Assembly (NCBI GenBank): GCA_905236165.1
Contig: CAJOOC010000169.1
Location: 1-53,143, forward strand
Reading direction: 5' to 3'
From: an uncultured Prevotella sp.
Lineage (GTDB): Bacteria > Bacteroidota > Bacteroidia > Bacteroidales > Bacteroidaceae
DNA length: 53,143 bases
Below are positions 51,123 to 53,143 of this stretch, in pieces. A model generated the notes under the pieces. That model did no database searches. It saw only the letters and a list, made by a program, of their open reading frames with translations, and was not told the DNA's origin. Each line of letters starts with the position of its first letter. Position 1 is the first letter of the stretch. The position numbers and the translations under genes are program-made.

Positions 51123-51728
51123 ATGAAAAAGACAAATTTCTGGAGTCTGATGACTCTCTTCCTGTGCGCTATCTGCGCAACAACACTTACCGCCTGCGGC
51201 GATGACGACGATGATAACGGCGGAGGCGGCGGCAGTGACAACCGTATCAATTCTGTTTTCACAAGCAAAAACCTCAACACGATGTCACGCTTTATGCCCA
51301 TACATAGGGGTACAACCCCTCCAGCGCTTGAGGGAACATATAAGGTGAGCCCAGACATCAAGATAGTGGAAGCTTGGGACGACTATGTTGATGAAGATAA
51401 AGTACAGATATATAGCGCATACTATTGGAGATTTTACGATTTTGACGCAGAAAACAGAACTGTGAGGGTTGCGAGTGGAGAAACACTAAGTGAAGTTGCC
51501 TCAAAAACTGGAGCTGTAAGTTACATCAGCGGTTCTGGCAACAACTTTACAGTATGTCGGAATCTTGACACCAGGAATTATGCTGTATCTGGCACGCTGA
51601 CTTCTTCAGGTATCTCTAATTTCTTCTTCGCATGCGAAGTGACTGACGAAGATTACGGTGACGGCTGGGATGTAGGTGACTTATGGATAAGCAAAGACGG
51701 GGACGGAATGGCAGAAAAAGTAGAATAG
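51123..51728 (+). CDS. Surface lipoprotein, unknown function (paralogue A)
   Basis: Signal peptide and lipobox LTAC (Cys near 25) are followed by GDDDDDNGGGGG. An acidic run just after the Cys is the surface-export signal known in Bacteroidota lipoproteins, so I expect it on the outside of the outer membrane. The mature domain (about 40-200) is strand-rich with no motif I can name. Shared with the next gene: MPIHRGTTPPALEG, GNNFTV, TSSGISN and the ending with DGM. It is lower in G+C by eye than its neighbours. Confidence 0.82.
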   Translation: MKKTNFWSLMTLFLCAICATTLTACGDDDDDNGGGGGSDNRINSVFTSKNLNTMSRFMPIHRGTTPPALEGTYKVSPDIKIVEAWDDYVDEDKVQIYSAYYWRFYDFDAENRTVRVASGETLSEVASKTGAVSYISGSGNNFTVCRNLDTRNYAVSGTLTSSGISNFFFACEVTDEDYGDGWDVGDLWISKDGDGMAEKVE

Positions 51729-51767
51729 ACAATTAACCTTATTATTAACATATAAACATACAGACTT

Positions 51768-52451
51768 ATGAAGAAGAACCTATTATTACTTGCAATGCTC
51801 TTTGGAGCGATGTTTACATTCACGGCCTGCGGCGGTGACGACGATGACGACAATGGTGGTGGCGGCGGTACTACATACGAGGACACCCGAATTACCAACG
51901 TCATTCCTGACAAATACATTCAGCAGTTGGCGAAGCACATGTCAATCTACGACGGTGTAACACCACCTACAGTAGAGGGAAGATTCGTGATGACTCCCAC
52001 AAAGCTGGTATATGACTCCAAAGGCTGGGACGGCTCCGATGTCAATTGGGCAGACAACTACTTTGAGTTCTACAATCAGAGTTCGTCAAACAAGACTGTC
52101 AGCGTGAAACAGACAACTGACAATGGCTACAGCGGCAACGGTACAGGAGCCTACATCTGCGGTAAGGACAACAATTTCACCATCTACTTCAACGAGACCG
52201 GTGTAAGCTACGGCATCAATTTCAAGCAAGCCGTGATTATATCGGGCGTAAAGACCTCTTCGGGCATCAGAAACCTCACCAAGGCGTTCATTATGCTTGA
52301 AAGGGGCGAGAAGACCGGCGATAACGACATTATGAAAGTAGGCGAATACCGCATCTTCACCGATGAAGACGGCATGTCAGACCCCGTAGAGTCTTCAGCC
52401 GCAAAGGGAGCAGCAGTCACAGGACAGTTCTTCCCAATGAACATCAAGTAA
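51768..52451 (+). CDS. Surface lipoprotein, unknown function (paralogue B)
   Basis: MKKNLLLLAMLFGAMFTFTAC is the signal and lipobox, then GGDDDDDNGGGGG as in paralogue A. Corresponding blocks are MSIYDGVTPPTVEG, DNNFTIYF, TSSGIRN and FTDEDGM. It lies 39 bases after paralogue A, so they are an operon from a tandem duplication. The C-terminal extension is polar. Function unknown; the pairing could mean two subunits or two ligand specificities. Confidence 0.82.
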   Translation: MKKNLLLLAMLFGAMFTFTACGGDDDDDNGGGGGTTYEDTRITNVIPDKYIQQLAKHMSIYDGVTPPTVEGRFVMTPTKLVYDSKGWDGSDVNWADNYFEFYNQSSSNKTVSVKQTTDNGYSGNGTGAYICGKDNNFTIYFNETGVSYGINFKQAVIISGVKTSSGIRNLTKAFIMLERGEKTGDNDIMKVGEYRIFTDEDGMSDPVESSAAKGAAVTGQFFPMNIK

Positions 52452-52465
52452 CACTTGTTTATAAC

Positions 52466-52555
52466 GACCACGAATTACACTAATTTCACGAATTAATTCA
52501 TTTCTAACACGTTATGTTGCACAGCCAATTCGTGTAATTAGTGCAATTCGTGGTC
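52466..52555. repeat. Large inverted repeat (ACGAATT type)
   Basis: GACCACGAATTACACTAATT plus TCACGAATT on one side and AATTCGTGTAATTAGTGCAA plus TTCGTGGTC on the other match at 27 of 29 positions. The loop is 32 bases. Similar words occur at 39-69. Confidence 0.88.
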
Positions 52556-52599
52556 GTGACCAGTGAAATTCGCGGCCGTATCCATGTCAATTTTGTCCT

Positions 52600-52760
52600 A
52601 TTGGCAATTTCTGATGGAAATCGCCGACCTACCTTCAGAAAATGACGGACGGTCTGCGAGGCTGTGATGGACGGTCAATTAGACGGTAATCGACCGTCGA
52701 TTAGGCGGTAAAAGTTACTCGATTACAGTGTAATAGACCGTCTATTGCAACATACTGAAT
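52600..52760. repeat. GACGGTC / GGTAAAAG repeat cluster
   Basis: TTTCTGA...TCAGAAA, then GACGGTC and GACCGTC words in both orientations around GGCGGTAAAAGTTACT. This resembles 29647-29841 in content but with the parts in another order. No ORF here. Confidence 0.55.
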
Positions 52761-52915
52761 ACGTGATAGTTATAAAGGCGTTTTTCGACGTATCAAATCT
52801 TGGTGGTATTTAGGCGGAAAAATAAGCATGGAAGGAGTATGTTAATTTTGTCTTACCTTAGCCCGTTCGGGCAGATTTGCGACCGCGAATTTCACGGAAG
52901 CAGGGAAGTACTGAA

Positions 52916-52948
52916 GCAGGGACGTGGGCGTCCCGCCCGCGACATAGT
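52916..52948. repeat. Half-copy of the 8418 hairpin element
   Basis: GCAGGGACGTGGGCGTCCCG continues CCCGCGACA, the same end sequence as the element at 8418-8521, with the middle missing. Confidence 0.7.
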
Positions 52949-53005
52949 ACAGGTGACGAACTCAAATCCAACAGACATATTGGAAGACGGCACGAAATAT
53001 GATTA

Positions 53006-53055
53006 AAAAAAGTTCCTCTTTTATTTTGTATTGTGCTCACTTAATCGTACCTTTG
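53006..53055 (+). promoter_or_regulatory. Promoter, first copy of an exact 50-base direct repeat
   Basis: TTTG (53025-53028), 19 bases, TACCTTTG (53048-53055). The whole 50 bases recur without change at 53092-53141. Confidence 0.85.
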
Positions 53056-53091
53056 ACTTCATCGAAGGTACTGTCGTTCGACAATAAAAAT

Positions 53092-53141
53092 AAAAAAGTT
53101 CCTCTTTTATTTTGTATTGTGCTCACTTAATCGTACCTTTG
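53092..53141 (+). promoter_or_regulatory. Promoter, second copy of the exact 50-base direct repeat
   Basis: TTTG (53111-53114), 19 bases, TACCTTTG (53134-53141). It fires out of the window. The 36 bases between the copies contain GTCGTTCGAC, a short hairpin. Confidence 0.85.
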
Positions 53142-53143
53142 CA

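Noticed and set aside
52800-53006. 68-aa plus-strand ORF
   Set aside because: It spans the half-copy of the hairpin element and ends at the duplicated promoter; no protein-like features.

Overview
The window looks like chromosomal DNA from a member of the Bacteroidota, most likely Bacteroidales and close to Prevotella. The main evidence is a repeated promoter signature (TTTG, 19-20 bases, TAnnTTTG) in front of many transcripts on both strands. Gene families typical of the phylum support this (DUF3098, DUF4292, DUF4861, GH127, a PASTA protein beside rluD and ddl, SufT, LpxH, a Lys-type EF-P), as do lipoproteins with an Asp-rich run after the lipobox Cys and a secreted protease with a Prevotella-like C-terminal tail. 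The species call is inference; no rRNA is present.

Layout. 1-7.9 kb: rsmA, a phosphoesterase / LMW-PTP pair, a decayed secreted esterase, a PfkB kinase, an apparent stand-alone transcript of about 400 nt with a 25-codon ORF, a Dabb protein, tRNA-Met, yraN, an unknown protein and a beta-barrel protein. 8-11.3 kb: tRNA-Phe, a long hairpin element, two unknown proteins and a MalY/PatB enzyme. 11.4-17.6 kb (minus strand): EnvC-like factor, DUF4292 lipoprotein, TPR protein, dut, GT2, efp. 17.7-22.2 kb (plus strand): rpmH, radC, sufT, lpxH, GH127. 22.6-29.3 kb (minus strand): RNase H, argS, metG, lptB, FabK-like enzyme, dtd. 30-33 kb: two tandem ExuT-like MFS transporters. 33.3-39 kb (minus strand): acyltransferase, trpB2, ddl, rluD, PASTA protein. 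39-42.8 kb (minus strand): a uronate cluster (DUF4861, orphan galactitol-type PTS IIC, KduI). 42.8-47.3 kb (minus strand): ftsX, DUF3098, uppP, truB, queA, folK. 47.4-52.5 kb (plus strand): M6 metalloprotease, a kelch-TM-AraC membrane regulator, two paralogous lipoproteins. 52.5-53.1 kb: repeats and an exactly duplicated promoter.

Two things stand out. First, the uronate cluster: KduI, normally cytosolic, carries a clear signal peptide and keeps its metal ligands. It lies beside a secreted DUF4861 protein and a PTS IIC permease with no IIA or IIB next to it. I infer that unsaturated uronates may be isomerised in the periplasm and the product moved by a permease that no longer phosphorylates. 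Second, the intergenic DNA: short tandem arrays of 7, 8 or 9 bases with different unit sequences sit immediately 5' of start codons, in the gaps between tightly packed genes. In three places the array is preceded by the same GC-rich module (CCCCACCCC, then CCCTCCCCAAGGGGAGGG-like). The arrays and modules even supply start or stop codons (rsmA TTG, truB TAA, DUF4292 TAA).

Most of the rest is housekeeping: translation (argS, metG, efp, queA, truB, rsmA, dtd, rpmH, tRNAs), envelope (lpxH, lptB, uppP, ddl, ftsX, EnvC-like) and nucleotide or cofactor metabolism (dut, folK).
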